Below, piece by piece: positions 40,082-52,400 of a DNA stretch of 64,000 bases (the stretch's first letter is position 1; each line of letters begins with the position of its first letter). The notes beneath the pieces are model-generated. The model did no database searches. It was given only the letters and a program-made list of their open reading frames with translations, and had not been told where the DNA came from. A program made the translations under genes and the position numbers. Source of the DNA: Lanius collurio (Eukaryota; Chordata; Aves; Passeriformes; Laniidae); assembly GCA_020086605.1 (NCBI GenBank), contig JACBWW010000003.1, positions 9,256,488 to 9,320,487 on the forward strand, read 5' to 3'.

Positions 40082-41187
40082 TTTTCCACTATTTTACAAT
40101 GTTTTTTAGAATACTGTATTGCATTTATATGTTACTCTGTACTTATAGGCTTTGGTATTAATTTGAAATAATCTCCATAAACATAAAATGAAATAAATAG
40201 GATGTAAGGGCAAATCTTGGCCCACATTCTACATTTAGTACTTCTTTTTATCATGGAACTTCAAATGGATGGTTATTATATTTCTGAAGAGGGTAGCGTT
40301 GAAATCATAATTGCTGCTTTGTATATCAGCATATTTTTCTTCCTGTAGAACTGAGAATTGTTATATTGGTTTGCTTTCAGTGTTTGTTATATTAGAGGAC
40401 TTTCTGAAAATGCAAAAGAGAAAGCACATAAAAATAAACCTAGAATTTTCAGCAGTTGGTGCTACAGTTTTGGAAAAATGGAGAACTGTAATTCCCATTC
40501 CCAATGTGCAGATTAATTCATACCCTAAAATTCTGTATGATTGAAGTTTTAAACTTAACAAATAATTTGGAGTTTTTCCATGGTCTTCCCCTAGGTAATT
40601 AGTATTAATTTCTCTTTCTTTCCAGCTGTACATTTGACAGGCAGCTTAACTTTTCTAGTACTGGCTGTCTACATCAGCAAGTACAAAGGAGAAACACATA
40701 ATCAGATCAAAGTAGCTGGTGCTGTCTTGTCCACTGTTCTGGGGGATTATTTTTAGCAGATTTAGTCTGGTTCCCTGATTCAAATGTCTTCACCCCACCT
40801 GCAGTTTGAAGTCATTTGAAGCACTGACCTCTGATTGGAACACTAATGATACCATTACTTAGATTGTATTTGGTGCATGCCTGTTACAGAGTTTTCTCTC
40901 CAGTTTCCTACTAAAGGGATCTAGTTTTCATAAGTTAAAACTGCCCTGTAAACCAAGCTAAAGCACTGTAAGAGGGAATACGGTCAGGAAATGAAGTTCA
41001 AAACTGCAATACTCTGAACCAAAGTGCTAATTTAGATCCAGCCATTGAGTTTCACAGATTTGTAAAGTTGAGGTTCAGGAGGGATTTTTATGCTGCCCTT
41101 CAATGTAAAAGAAGTTATGTGGTTTTCTTGACCAGTTTCTGCAAGCTCCAAACTTCTGTTTTCAGTCCATACACTCATCAGTTAATA

Positions 41188-41295
41188 ACATCTGGAAGGG
41201 ATCTCAAGAGGTGTCCAAGTCCTGCTTGCAAAATAGCCATCTCTGGGATTAGACCTGGTTGCCTGGGGTTTTCTTCAATTGGGTCTTGAAAACGT
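41188..41295 (-). mobile_element. CR1: Old CR1 LINE 3' fragment, antisense
   Basis: The plus strand reads as an inverted, diverged CR1 end: 'tctggaagggatctcaagag', a degraded 'tccaagtcctgcttgcaaaa', 'gacctggttgcctggggttt' and 'caattgggtcttgaaaac'. This is the same region of the element as the fragment at 799-932, in the opposite orientation. It lies about 180 bases upstream of a separate plus-strand CR1. Confidence 0.8.
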
Positions 41296-41478
41296 GATGC
41301 TACAAGAATTTGAAATAAAAGTACATATAGCAACTCTGTATGTACACATTGTAATGAAACAGCACTCATTATTGGCAGAAGGATACAGTTGTTCTCTGCC
41401 ACCCATAAGTGTTTAATGTGTATTTAAATTTATGAAGATAATCTCATCATAATTCGTGGTTGACCCTTAAAGCAGCTC

Positions 41479-42141
41479 TTTGGAGAAGGACCTGGGGTGT
41501 CCTGGTGGATAATAAGCTGTCCAAGAGCAGTGTGTCCTTGTGACCAAGGAGACAAAGGGTATCCTGGCCTGCACTAGGAAGAGCATTGCTAAAGGGAGCA
41601 CTTCTACCTCTTTACTCTGCCCTGGCTGGGCTGTTACTGAGTGGCGTGTACTGTTCTGGGCTCCCCAGTACAAGAAATGCAAGGAACTACTGGAGAGATT
41701 CCACCAGAACGCTGTGGAGATGATGAGGGGACTGGAAGATCTCTTTCATCAGAAAAGGATGAGAGAGTTGGGCTTGTTTATCCTGGAGAAGAGGTGATTG
41801 AGAGAGGATCTTATGTATACAAATACCTTAAGGGCAGATGTCAGGAGGATGGACCAGTCTCTTCTCAGGGTTGCCTAGCAACAAGACAAGGGACAAAGGG
41901 CACAAACTGAAACAGAGGAAGTTCAATCTCAATGTGAGGGTAAACATCTCTTCTGTGAGGGTGGTAGGACACTGGAACAGGCTGCCCCAGCAAGTTTTGA
42001 AGTGTCCTAAGGAGATATTCATAACCTATCTGGATGCGATCCTATGCAATCTCTTCTGGGTGACCTTGCTTTAGCTGGGCTACTGTACTAGATGATTTCC
42101 AGAGGTTTCTTCCAACGCCAACCATTCCCTTATTCCATAAG
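41479..42141 (+). mobile_element. CR1: CR1 LINE, 3' part of ORF2 and 3' UTR
   Basis: This insertion is in sense orientation. It begins within the end of the second CR1 ORF ('ttggagaaggacctggggtg'). It runs through the region encoding the C-terminus, and finishes with the 3' UTR: 'tgtactagatgatttccaga', 'ggtttcttccaacgccaacc' and a decayed terminal 'attccataag'. It is the most informative CR1 copy in the window and is 5'-truncated, as CR1 usually is. Confidence 0.95.
41490..42074 (+). pseudogene. Remnant of CR1 ORF2 C-terminus
   Basis: This is the degraded 3' coding end of the CR1 ORF2 protein, which in intact elements combines an endonuclease and a reverse transcriptase. Recognisable pieces, in order, are a 'DNKLSKSSVSL'-like segment, 'FWAPQYKKCKELLERF', 'RGLEDLF', 'MRELGLFILEKR', 'YKYLKGRCQEDG', 'TRDKGHKLKQRKFNLNVR' and 'GHWNRLPQQVL'. 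They fall in different reading frames, so at least three frameshifts interrupt the sequence. The catalytic reverse-transcriptase core and the endonuclease lie upstream of the truncation and are absent. The apparent 85-, 89- and 78-codon ORFs at 41540-42074 are pieces of this one broken gene. Confidence 0.93.
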
Positions 42142-45100
42142 ATGGCCCTTGTTTTATTTTATCAAGACTTAAATGTATGAAAAGAAATTCCAGACACTTG
42201 AGTTATGGTTTGTTGGCTCTGACTTCTGAGATGCAGAGCTTGGAATTCTCTGTTTACATGATAGACTTGAGATGTCTGCTTGTTTCAGTGGATCTTGTAA
42301 TCTTCTTTGATATCCATAAAGTCAGTGGACCTAATCTTATTGCAAGCTATTAAATTCTGTAGACAGATACTTTTATATCCATCCATTCTTGTACACATGG
42401 ATTAACATCTTAAGGATCATTAAATGTGTTTTTGAACAACAAAAATTCTTTAAGTGGCTTAGCTTCAGAATGAGAACTGAAAAAGACAGAAATACCAGTC
42501 AGCAAATATTGATCTGAACAATAAATTTTCCCATGCACAAATGAAGTCACATGGAAAAAAAAGGGAGGAGGATCTAATTTTTAGAAGGGCTATAACTGAT
42601 TGTGCAAGAAATTAGGTACTTTGTATCAAAGTCTAAATAAAAGGAGGGCATATGGTTCTCATAGTACAAATGGGAGTCATTCAAGAAGTGAATTATGGAT
42701 AGAACTAAATTATCCATGCATATTCTGCAGGGGACAGATAATGAACTTAAAATTCTCATTTTTAAACTAAATGGTTGCTATTTCAATTAATAGTGGGTAT
42801 CCATCAAAAAAGCTACTTTTATAGTACTTGGGTTAGATTAAGTATCATTACAGGAAATTGAACTATGAGAAATAACAGCTCATCTGAAAAAAACAGATGA
42901 TATCTTGTTCAAAACATGGCTATAATTGAAATTTGTTATTCCAATCATGGTTTTGCAATAAAGAAGTACACAGCTATTTAATATGGATATAGAGAGAATT
43001 CAGATCCTGCATGCTCTGGTAGCAGAACTGTCTGCATATATGGTCAAGTCCTCCTAACAGCTAATTAAAAATGTATGTTAAAAATGAGTGTCTATAATTT
43101 AGAAATTACAAAAAAAACCCAACACCCAAATCCAAACTCAGACACAGACATTAACACTAGAAGCTGTTAATGTGGACAGCATTTTTTATTTTAAAAAGTT
43201 ATTCTATGCCAGTTTGCTACACTTTTAGGGACTCGGTTTTAAGCAGTGATCAGTGTTTCTAATTTTGTATGCAGAATGGACATGGTACTTAAATCCATGA
43301 GAAGGTAAAACCTATTTCTAGGATTTATGCACACATACTACCTGGGTGGTCTTAGTATTAATGACACTTATCATTTCCCAGAATGACTGTGTATTTTGCA
43401 AACCTGCAGGAAAGATTTGTGCAAGCACAAAGGGTCAAAAAGGAAGACAGTATGAAGATATAGCTCTAAATTAGTTAAGCTGGCTATCTTGAGGGGTCCT
43501 GATAACAGTATATATTTTTGTAAATTTTAAAGCCTTTGTTTCTAATGACACATTAAGGATTCACTTACTGTTTTCCGGCTTTCAGATTTATTCTAAATAC
43601 ATTTTTAAAGAGCATTCAACCTTAACTTTTATAGTGTGGGCACAGATTTATGCCCCATGAAATACTTGCCTGTGTAATTTTGGTCTCTGTATATCTGGTT
43701 TATTTGTTGAAGTTGTCTGAGTATAAACATCTTTACAGCTTCCTCCTGCCTCATTGCAGGCATGTGCAAGCAGCCACCTGTTTCAAGGCTGCAGTTGGCA
43801 GGACAGGCACAGGATTTCCAGCCTGAAGCAAAGAATACTAGATGAAAAAGTGTGAATAAAATAAATTCTGTGATGTGATAAGAAGGAAATAATGTCCCTT
43901 ATGTGGCATTTCCTTGGAAGAATTCAGAAAGGAACAGGGAGGAAGATTAGAGAGCTTAGGAAGAATTAGAAGTCTGAGAAAAAATGTAAGAGGATGGACT
44001 GTACACCTCAGGAAGAATATGTCTATATCACATATTGTAGGATGACAAACTTACATGGCACTTCATATAGATATGACCCACATCCTAATCAGATATAAGG
44101 TTTATCTGTTTGTATTCCAAGTCAGCTGAAATCTCACCTTCAGTACTGGATTAAACTATGTTGCTTCCCAGCTGGAGCTAGCTCTGATATGTCCTAAGGC
44201 ACCAATTTTATTAGCAGGTTTTTTGGGATAGCAAACTATGAATGAACAACAGTTTTGCTTAGAGCCAGCAATAATGAAAAGCTTGATTCTTTTAAATTCC
44301 AAAACTATTATAACTGAAATATTTTGTAGAGCTACTACTTTTACTATTTTGCCTCGTGGTTTCATTGTTGGGGAGACTTCATTACCTAGCCCTGATGTAT
44401 TTATTTGAGAAAAATTAATATGGCTTCTGACAAGGTTTTAAGAATATAGAGAAAGAGAAAACGTAGGCAAGCAAAGCATTTTTTGTTTTTTAAGCAAGCA
44501 CTGTTGTTTTTGTGGGATAGTTTCATCTGGAATCACTCTGATAAGGAGGAAAAGCTGCTCTGTTCGTTATCATTAACATGATATAAAATTTTCAAATGCT
44601 CATTTCAGACTGACAGACAAGCAGTGAGGCTTCTGGCTTATATATCTGGCCATGCTACTGTATGAAATGAAGCAAGTTTCCTGTTGTGCCTCTCCCTCTC
44701 CCAGCAAAATGAGGAAACTTGCCCGGTATCACTTGAGGGCATTTAGAAATCAATTTTTTAGTATAGTTGACCCAGCCATTACAAGAAAAATGTGGATACA
44801 GAAAAGCCTAGTTACACTTTCATTGTAATTATGCTGTCATTGTAGTTATCACTTTTAGCTATATTAATCCAGATATCTGGGAAAGTTCCTTGTGCCTGGA
44901 AATGGCATGAGGCCACCTGGAACCAGCTCATTTGTTTTGACTCGCTTTTGCTGACAAGTTCCCAATTGTCAGACAAAGTAAAGTTTTTTTCATGAAAATG
45001 TGAGCTTTGCTTTTCTCACCAGTGTGGTGTGCAGCAGCCAGGGATGTAGCCATCCCCTCAGTCTCAAGGAGCTGAGTGCAGAGAGCCCATGTGTTGAGCC

Positions 45101-45482
45101 CTCCCAGGAGCCTGTGAACTGCATTTATAGGTACCTGTACTTCCTCACAGGTTCCTTGTTAGCTGCTTGTGTGGGTAAGAGCTGTGAGGGGATCCTCTCT
45201 CCCTCCTGTTTTCTCAGAAAACACACAAATGTGTTTTGTGTGGCGAGGGCCACCAGTCTTGCTCTTGGCAAGTGCATCCTAATTTTGGCTCCAGGTTTAA
45301 TTAGGTTATTGATTTCAGATTAGCCAAAGCAAGACATATCTAAATAAAATATTTGTATGAGAGAATCTTTTCTTCCTCCAAAAATTCTAACAATGACAGA
45401 ACATTATTTCCAGGCAGGCATTTTCTATCTATTATGGGTCTGAAACAATAAATCAAACAAGATAAAAAATAATAAGGAAACC

Positions 45483-45496
45483 CACACACACACACA
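45483..45496. repeat. (CA)7 microsatellite
   Basis: Seven uninterrupted CA dinucleotides in an A-rich context. Confidence 0.9.
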
Positions 45497-45660
45497 GAGT
45501 CAATAATAAATTGAGTAAAAAAATGTTTGTATCTTTAATGCAAGAATTTTACAACTATAGATTCACAGATGTTGTATTGTATTGCCCTGAGTGGCTTAGC
45601 TGTTCTATGTAAAACCCAGTATATGATTTCGCTGTCGAAAGGTTATGGAGTGACTTAAAG

Positions 45661-45696
45661 AAAAGTAAATAAAAAAAGTAAATAAAAAAAGTAAAT
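45661..45696. repeat. Tandem array of a 13-bp unit
   Basis: Two exact copies of aaaaaaagtaaat (45671-45683 and 45684-45696) follow a third, partial copy beginning at 45661. This is a small, recent-looking slippage array. Confidence 0.93.
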
Positions 45697-47938
45697 AATC
45701 ATTTTTATCATGAGTGTAACTTAGAATATACCATACGATTGTCATTGTGAGGCACTTATAACTATATTCTTTTCTCAACCATGGATGAAATTGAGCAATA
45801 TGATGCAGGATGGTAGAACTGGAACAGGTCAGAGAAGGAATCTCTGTCTCTCATTATGCTGCACAGTCCTGAATATAAAATCCAAATCTCGTCCTCAGAT
45901 AGGGTGCTTCTGTTGAGTAGTTTATTATACTTTAATCCCTATTCAAGACTGAACATTCAGTAAATTGATAGCTCAGGATCACAAAATAATCATACCATGA
46001 AAGGAGGCATTAAAATAATACAAATAAATTTGCTACATCCTTCCACTTTGGTTTATTTTTTTTAAATCTTCTTAAAAATATTCGAAATATTTTATGTAGT
46101 CCATAACCAGTTTTTGTAGGAAACATTTTTTTGTTTGACCTTGACTTTATGGGACAGTACATAGAATTCCCTTTGACATTCATGAAGTTGCAATGTTCTT
46201 TAGTGTAGTCACCCTGTCCATAACCCCTTTCTTACTAGAGTTTCATGCCTAAAAAATTTAATTAATCTTCATTCTTTGTTACTAACATTTGTCTGTTTCC
46301 ACCTATGAAGAGTGGAGGCAAGTGTTCTCCAGCTTATGAATGGTACCAGTGCTCTTCCTGTATAATAATTGTATTTAATGAAAAACAAAGTTATGTCTAT
46401 TTATCATATGCCAAAATCAACATTTCAGAATATGAAAACTTATGCTGGTATGGCCCTACCTTGGATCAGAGTGTAGCCATCACATGGCTGGAGTGCTAGC
46501 CCATATGCTGGATGGGATCTGTCTTAGGAGAAACCCTGCCTCATGGTGTGACTGTGACTCTGATCACAACTTGAATACAAAAAATTGTGTCTTTTGATTA
46601 TAAAAAAACCTCTATGACTCTATAATTTTCTCTCAGATTGATTTTTCAGCAAAATGGACAGGTGTTTACAAGGTACTGTATATTTTATAGAACAGTTTTC
46701 CTTCGAATTTGATGTTGAGAAAAATTATTTTAAGTGTTTCATTTCAGGGTTTTTTTTTTTTTTTAACTTAAGCTATTTTGCCTTGTTGGAGCTGCACTAC
46801 AACAAATTTGAATTGGCAATTTTTATTCAAAGTTTATACAGCTTGAATGAAAGATGATCTTATTTTTTCCTATGAACTTGTTCACTGTCTAGATTGCATT
46901 TCCATGATGCATTGTCTCTGCCTTGATTGAGCATCTTGCTTGTTTTGGAGATCTGTTCTGGACAGGAAAAATAGTCTATGGATGTTGTTAAACAATGCAT
47001 GCATTTTAGTGATGATCTGAAAGATCCTAAGCAGTACAGTAAGACAAAATGAAAGCACAAGGACAGGCAAACAGTTTTAAAAAATTGGCATGCTTTCCCT
47101 CAGTACAAAAACCTGAAACAAAATATCTTAATCTATTACCCTTTCTTTCACATTATTTTTAGTTATTATTCTTGCCTTTTCCTCACTGTATTAGCCATCA
47201 ATCTCTCTCATGAAAAATCTTCCACTTTTCAAGTACATAACAGAACAAGCATTCTATTTTTCCCCTGGGTCTAAACTGGAGCATTTGAAGTGTCTGATTT
47301 TACCCTTCAGCCAAAAGGAGAAGGAGAGATCAAAGAACTCAGTCCATCACCTTCAGGTACAGTACTTTTGTAATTTTAAGACATTCTGTGTGTAAGGGCT
47401 GATATCTCTAAAGATATGTCTCTGAAAGTATTACTGAATTTCTAGTTTCTTAACATTTCTGTATCTCTTTAGCAAAATCTCCAGAGTTAAACCATAGAGG
47501 AGAAATAAAAATTAAATTAAATATGTTGGGAAATTTGGGAACTATTTAAGGAATAATTTTACTATTTTATCAGTGTACAGGCACTTCTGTGTTCAAGAAC
47601 AATTTAGAACAAGACCTACGGCATTTATACAAAATCTCCCTATAGTAAGAAAAACATTTCTGGCCTGTTTACTCTGAGTAGAGAAATTTTTATAACTTTT
47701 GAATTATAAAAATGAAATAACTTTATAAAACATGTCTGAAGCTGCTTACAATTTCTATAAGGAAATTTTTTCCCTTTGCTGTAATGAAATATGTAAAGTT
47801 CAAGATCTATCTGATTTTACTGTAATTGTTTCTGTCTGATTATTGTAATTATAACAGGAAATTCTGCATTCAAAAAAGCAATGGTATTATAGACATTTTC
47901 ACACTTATGGCTGTTTCCAGAAGAGGAAAAGTAATTCT

Positions 47939-47970
47939 TAAGCTTTTAATAAGTTAAGCTTTTAATAAGT
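47939..47970. repeat. Exact 16-bp tandem duplication
   Basis: The unit taagcttttaataagt occurs twice in direct succession with no differences, indicating a recent local duplication. Confidence 0.95.
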
Positions 47971-48873
47971 TATCTTGGGTTTCTCTACTGACCAGATTTG
48001 CAGGCATTTATTTCAAATAATATGGTATTCAATGTTTATTTGGTATGTGGTGGATGTACAATCATATAACCCTTTAGTAGATCATTGCAGAAGCAGCAAC
48101 TAATCCATTCAGATATGTTTATCTTATATTTGCATATTCAACTATTTACATTGCAATAACACTAATTAAATATAATAAATATAACAACAAACTAATAATT
48201 CTATTTGATATAACAATACCAAATAAGGGTAAGAGGTGAAAACATTATTTGCAAAATATCAATTCTCGACTTACAGAATATAGAAGTCTTCTGAAAATAC
48301 TCATGAAAACCAGCAATGAATTACAGAAAACACTCAAACAGTTCCAGCATCAGTTGCATTAAAAAAAAAGAAGAATCTTCATTAAATATATGAGAAGTGA
48401 AGCAGGTTGATAAGTTTTTCTCCCACAATACAGTCAAGATAAGACAGTAGGCAGATACTGAAGATGTCTTTGACAGAGTGTGTCAATGTTTCCCTCTGTA
48501 GTCTTTGCCTCTACATTCAGCAGGAAGCACTTTCTGAGTAAGAGACAATTAGTTTTACTAGAGTCCTGAAGTCCTGAAACAAATAGGTACTGAAGAAGCC
48601 AGAAGGGAGGTGATTGAAAGAATAATGACATTTTGTACATATATGGGAAAAGATCTTTCAAAGACGGCAAGGAGGTGGCATGAAAACAGGAGTCTTTTCC
48701 TACCTAAACCTGGGGAGTTTTTTTACCCATATATTGGGTTTGCTGAGGTAGAAAGTAAAGACCCAGTGAAAAAAGGCACAGGAACAAGTTTTCTTCTGAT
48801 CAGGCTAATCTATGAATATTTGTGGAATAAATTTATGTATGTGAAAGCCAGGAAAATAGCTGTGGAAATCAGT

Positions 48874-49418
48874 TGTCATGCCTTGACTCCAGCTGGCAAT
48901 TAAGTGCCATGCCTCCCCCCACTTGCTTCTCCTCATGCCATTGGCTTAAGATAGTAATAATTTAATAATCAAAACAAGGTAAAATATAATAATATGTATT
49001 TTAAAAAAATAACAATGAAAAGGAAGGAGAAAGAGGAATGAAACCCAAGGAAAAGAAGTGATGCACAATACCACTGTTCACCACTCAAAGACCAATGCCC
49101 AGCCTGTTCCTGAGGAGCTGTCAGTGGCTCATGGCCAATTCCCCTCAGTTCATATGCTGAGCATGACATTCTACAGCATGGAATATCCCCTTGGCCACTT
49201 TGGACCAGCTGTCCCAGTTTTGCTCACCCCCAGCTTCTTGCAAACCTCTTCACTGACAGATGATGACCCTGGAAAGTCCTTGACTTTGGGTAAGCACTAC
49301 TGAGCAACACCCAAACCAGCAGTGTATTTTCAATATCATTTTCATACTAAATCTGAAACACAGCCTTTCACCACTTACTGAGAAGAAAACAAATTCCATC
49401 CTAGCTGATACCAGGACA
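48874..49418 (-). mobile_element. Solo ERVL-type LTR, antisense
   Basis: On the minus strand the element begins TGTCCTGGTATCAGC and ends CATGACA, the canonical TG...CA termini. The order of blocks fits an abundant avian ERVL LTR: the inverse of 'agtccttgactttgggtaag', 'ggaatatccccttggccact', a CATATGAA where the family has its TATA box, 'gtgcatcacttcttttcctt', a TTATT-rich segment, a G-run and 'gcacttaattgccagctgga'. Flanking pentamers tcagt (48869-48873) and tcagg (49419-49423) match at 4 of 5 bases, the 5-bp duplication expected of ERVL. At 545 bases, with no viral genes beside it, it is a solo LTR. The weakened TATA box and divergence make promoter activity doubtful. The 81-codon ORF at 49058-49303 is antisense repeat. 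Confidence 0.93.
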
Positions 49419-52400
49419 TCAGGTCAAGTCAGAGATGAGATTCATACTAAAGTTATGCACCTGACTGAAGCAGAATTTTATCCAGGTGACCTTCCTCTCT
49501 AATTCTACTGAGTCTACATTCAATATTGCCAGTGTATTTGTCCACACGGGCAAGAAGTGGCCTAAGTCACAATTGCAAACATATGTTCAATTGTAGAAGA
49601 AAGATTTTAGGAAATATTTCAAGGAATTAGGTCACTTGAAAGGAAATTCCACTTTAAAAACAGGTATTTCAGCACTTGTCACTCTGAAGCCATTAGCTGT
49701 GTCTTTATTTTCCTTTTCCTTAACCTGGAGATGGTTTTTTCCTCCTCTTTTATTATATAATAAAAAAATTGAACGACTTCATTTTCTACCTCTGATTCTA
49801 GATGTCCTCTACCTTTTCTGCTTGCACTCTACCTTTTCTGAGTGGAGTGTGTCACACATAACATAAGAGGCAGTATAAAAATGGTCAGCCTTGTTGCAGT
49901 TGGAGTTACAGACTCTATTCTAACTGAATTCTGAAGATTTTAAGCCATCTGCTCAATGGAGCTTTGAGAAATTAGTAGTGTAAATAATACCACATAAGTG
50001 ATGGCACAGATTTTGTCACAGATCTGGGGAGAATTAACCTCACCAGTGAACGTTTGCTTCTTTTCTCCACAGTGGGAAAGTATGATTGTGCTGTCCACAG
50101 TGGTCAGTAAGATACTGGAGAAGATCTGAAGGAGAGGAAGGAGCTCTGATTTGGTAGCCTGATATTGAAGGGATGTTTTGCTAGTCAGGTAATATTCTAT
50201 TCATACAGGAAACTTCATGTCTATGGAGCAAAGCAGAAGCATTATTGCAGAACTTGATTCTGTGAATCTGAGTGATTCTGTAACTTAATTAATACTCCTT
50301 GGGCAATTTTTCTCAGAAATAAACCTGCCTTTGTGGATTTTGGGAAGGTGGAGGAGAGATGTACAAAGACACTGTCTCCTGTCAACCTGTACATTTGTCT
50401 GCAGTCCTGCCTGTAGAAACCTTGCAGATATGTAAAACCCATTGTAGAGTGTATCACTCTAGCAAGATCTAGCAAGCTGTGCAAGAACTGAGTTTCTGTG
50501 CATCTGTGGAAAAATGAATTCTGTACATTGTGGTTTCTTCCATATGCAGAAAGAAAACATACAAGAAGAGAAAATGAGACCAGGGAAAGGGTCCTATGGA
50601 AAGCCACAGAGCAAAGGGGGTGAGAAAGGTGGAGTGTGGGAAGCTGTGAGCACCATCTCCCTAAAAGGCTATGGATGAACATTTTGAGAAGAGAGTGGAG
50701 AACATGAAGCCATATACCCAAGGGATTGAACAATTTTGTATGCATATATTTGCACACGTATATTTGTGACCTGACAACAATCTTATGGTATCAGTGGTAA
50801 ATCTTCCATTGATGGTTATGATCAAATGTCAGTTTATTACCCTTATGTGCACATATTGGATTTTATTCCTATATTGGATTTTATTCATAAACACAAATTC
50901 ATGAGTTTTAAAAAATCTAGTTCTGTTTGTTATGTATTTTCTATTTCCTCCTCATGAACCAGAATAAATGACAGAAACATTTATACACAGTCCCAAAAAA
51001 CAAGCATGCTGGCAATTCATGATTTGGACAAAAATGATAAATGTTCTCTACTTTGTATGAGATCAGGAAATCACTTGCCTTTAAGCCATCCAATCTAAGG
51101 GTATTAATTATGTATTACATCTCATGAACCTTCTAAATTTAGATAGCCTTGCAAGGACTGGTGTGATTTATTAATATACTGACAAATAATTAGCTGAGGA
51201 ATGTATCATGTATATTTCATCTATAGCCTGAAACTTCAACCCCTGCCACTTGGGAACATGAAAAATCTAAGAGTCTGTCTATCATTTAGTTATTGAAGAC
51301 TCACTTTTTTTTGGCCTTTTTTTAGAGCAACAACATGAAACACTGATAATGTTCAAAACTGATGCTTCAGCACACCTATACTGATGGTGTAAGTAATGTT
51401 ACATAAGAGAGAAGTGCTTCTGAATCAATGCAATTAAAGTCTGATCATGAATAGAAGGCTCTAATAAGCATCTGGTTGTGGTTTTTGGCAATTAATGCAC
51501 TTGAACCAATGCTGCAGCTGATTGAACTATTGTTCTGGAAGGAAAAGAAGCTGTTTTTAGTATAATATTCATATATCATAGCCTTATGACTATTTTTTAC
51601 TGTAACAGCTATTGAAAGGTTATCAACTCAACTTCAATAGAAAATATGTTGTTTTGAACAAAGATTATGGGAGACAGAAATTGGAGATGGGTTTGCCAAA
51701 GTAATTTCTGCAGTGTAGAAGGGATCCTGGAGAAGCACACTTAGCCAGGCTGCAAGCTACTTGTCAGAGGATCTATTTCTACAGAACATCATGTGTACCA
51801 ATACTGTACAAACAGGCTTTTAAATTCCCATGTTCGAGGAATAAAAACAGTGTACAGTAGACCAGAAATCAGAAAAAGTGAAGATGTCATGCATTGCTTT
51901 TGTGACCTGCAGGAATGTGTTCCACTGTTTAATGCTTTCTTTTTTTCTTACAGTTCATATGCCTTGTACTAGATTGTTCTTCCTACAACCTGTTTTATCT
52001 GTATCTTTTTTGTGTGACTGAGACCCGGTCCATCTCCCTTACCAGTCCATTTATCCTGATCACTGTTTTATTTCCAGTTGTTTCCATTTCCTACACCTTC
52101 ATCAAAATCCGCACACAGGCTTTCCTCACCAAATTATAGAAAACTGCATCCCTGTGCAGGGATGGAGCTTTCTGATGCCCTAGGAGCTCTAAGAACATGT
52201 AAGGCAGTACACCTATGAGCATCATCTTTGCTCTCTGCCAAGTTCATTATAGTCCCTCCAAAGCACTTATATAGACTGAGATTTTTCAAGCTCTTAAGTT
52301 GCACTTGAAGTATTAACTGCATCCCAGGCATGTGGTTACTTTACACCATATATTTATAAAAACAGATCTCTTGTCAGACTCATGCAGATTCAGGAAAGAA

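Larger units (their letters stand above)
25873..41187. other. Long AT-rich non-coding stretch
   Basis: About 15 kb with no gene, exon or RNA gene I can support. Visible structure is limited to the items listed separately: a palindrome at 28647, a T-rich tract at 30261, a hairpin at 36685, a (TAT)n microsatellite at 39001 and a C-rich tract at 40051. The ORFs here are under about 100 codons. The absence of transposon fossils over this length suggests older, possibly constrained, unique sequence. Confidence 0.65.
42142..48873. other. Long AT-rich non-coding stretch
   Basis: No gene or dispersed repeat is recognised over about 6.7 kb. Small simple repeats are listed separately: (CA)7 at 45483, a 13-bp array at 45661 and a 16-bp duplication at 47939. 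The 107-codon ORF at 45000-45323 and other short ORFs match nothing I know. Confidence 0.65.

Noticed and set aside
41540..42074. Three adjacent plus-strand ORFs as separate small genes
   Set aside because: Together they spell the C-terminus of CR1 ORF2 in shifting frames; they are one degraded retrotransposon fragment.
45661..45696. Short regular repeats as a CRISPR array
   Set aside because: The units are 13 bp with no spacers, in a vertebrate genome; this is slippage-type simple repeat.
49058..49303. 81-codon plus-strand ORF
   Set aside because: It lies wholly within the antisense strand of the ERVL-type LTR.
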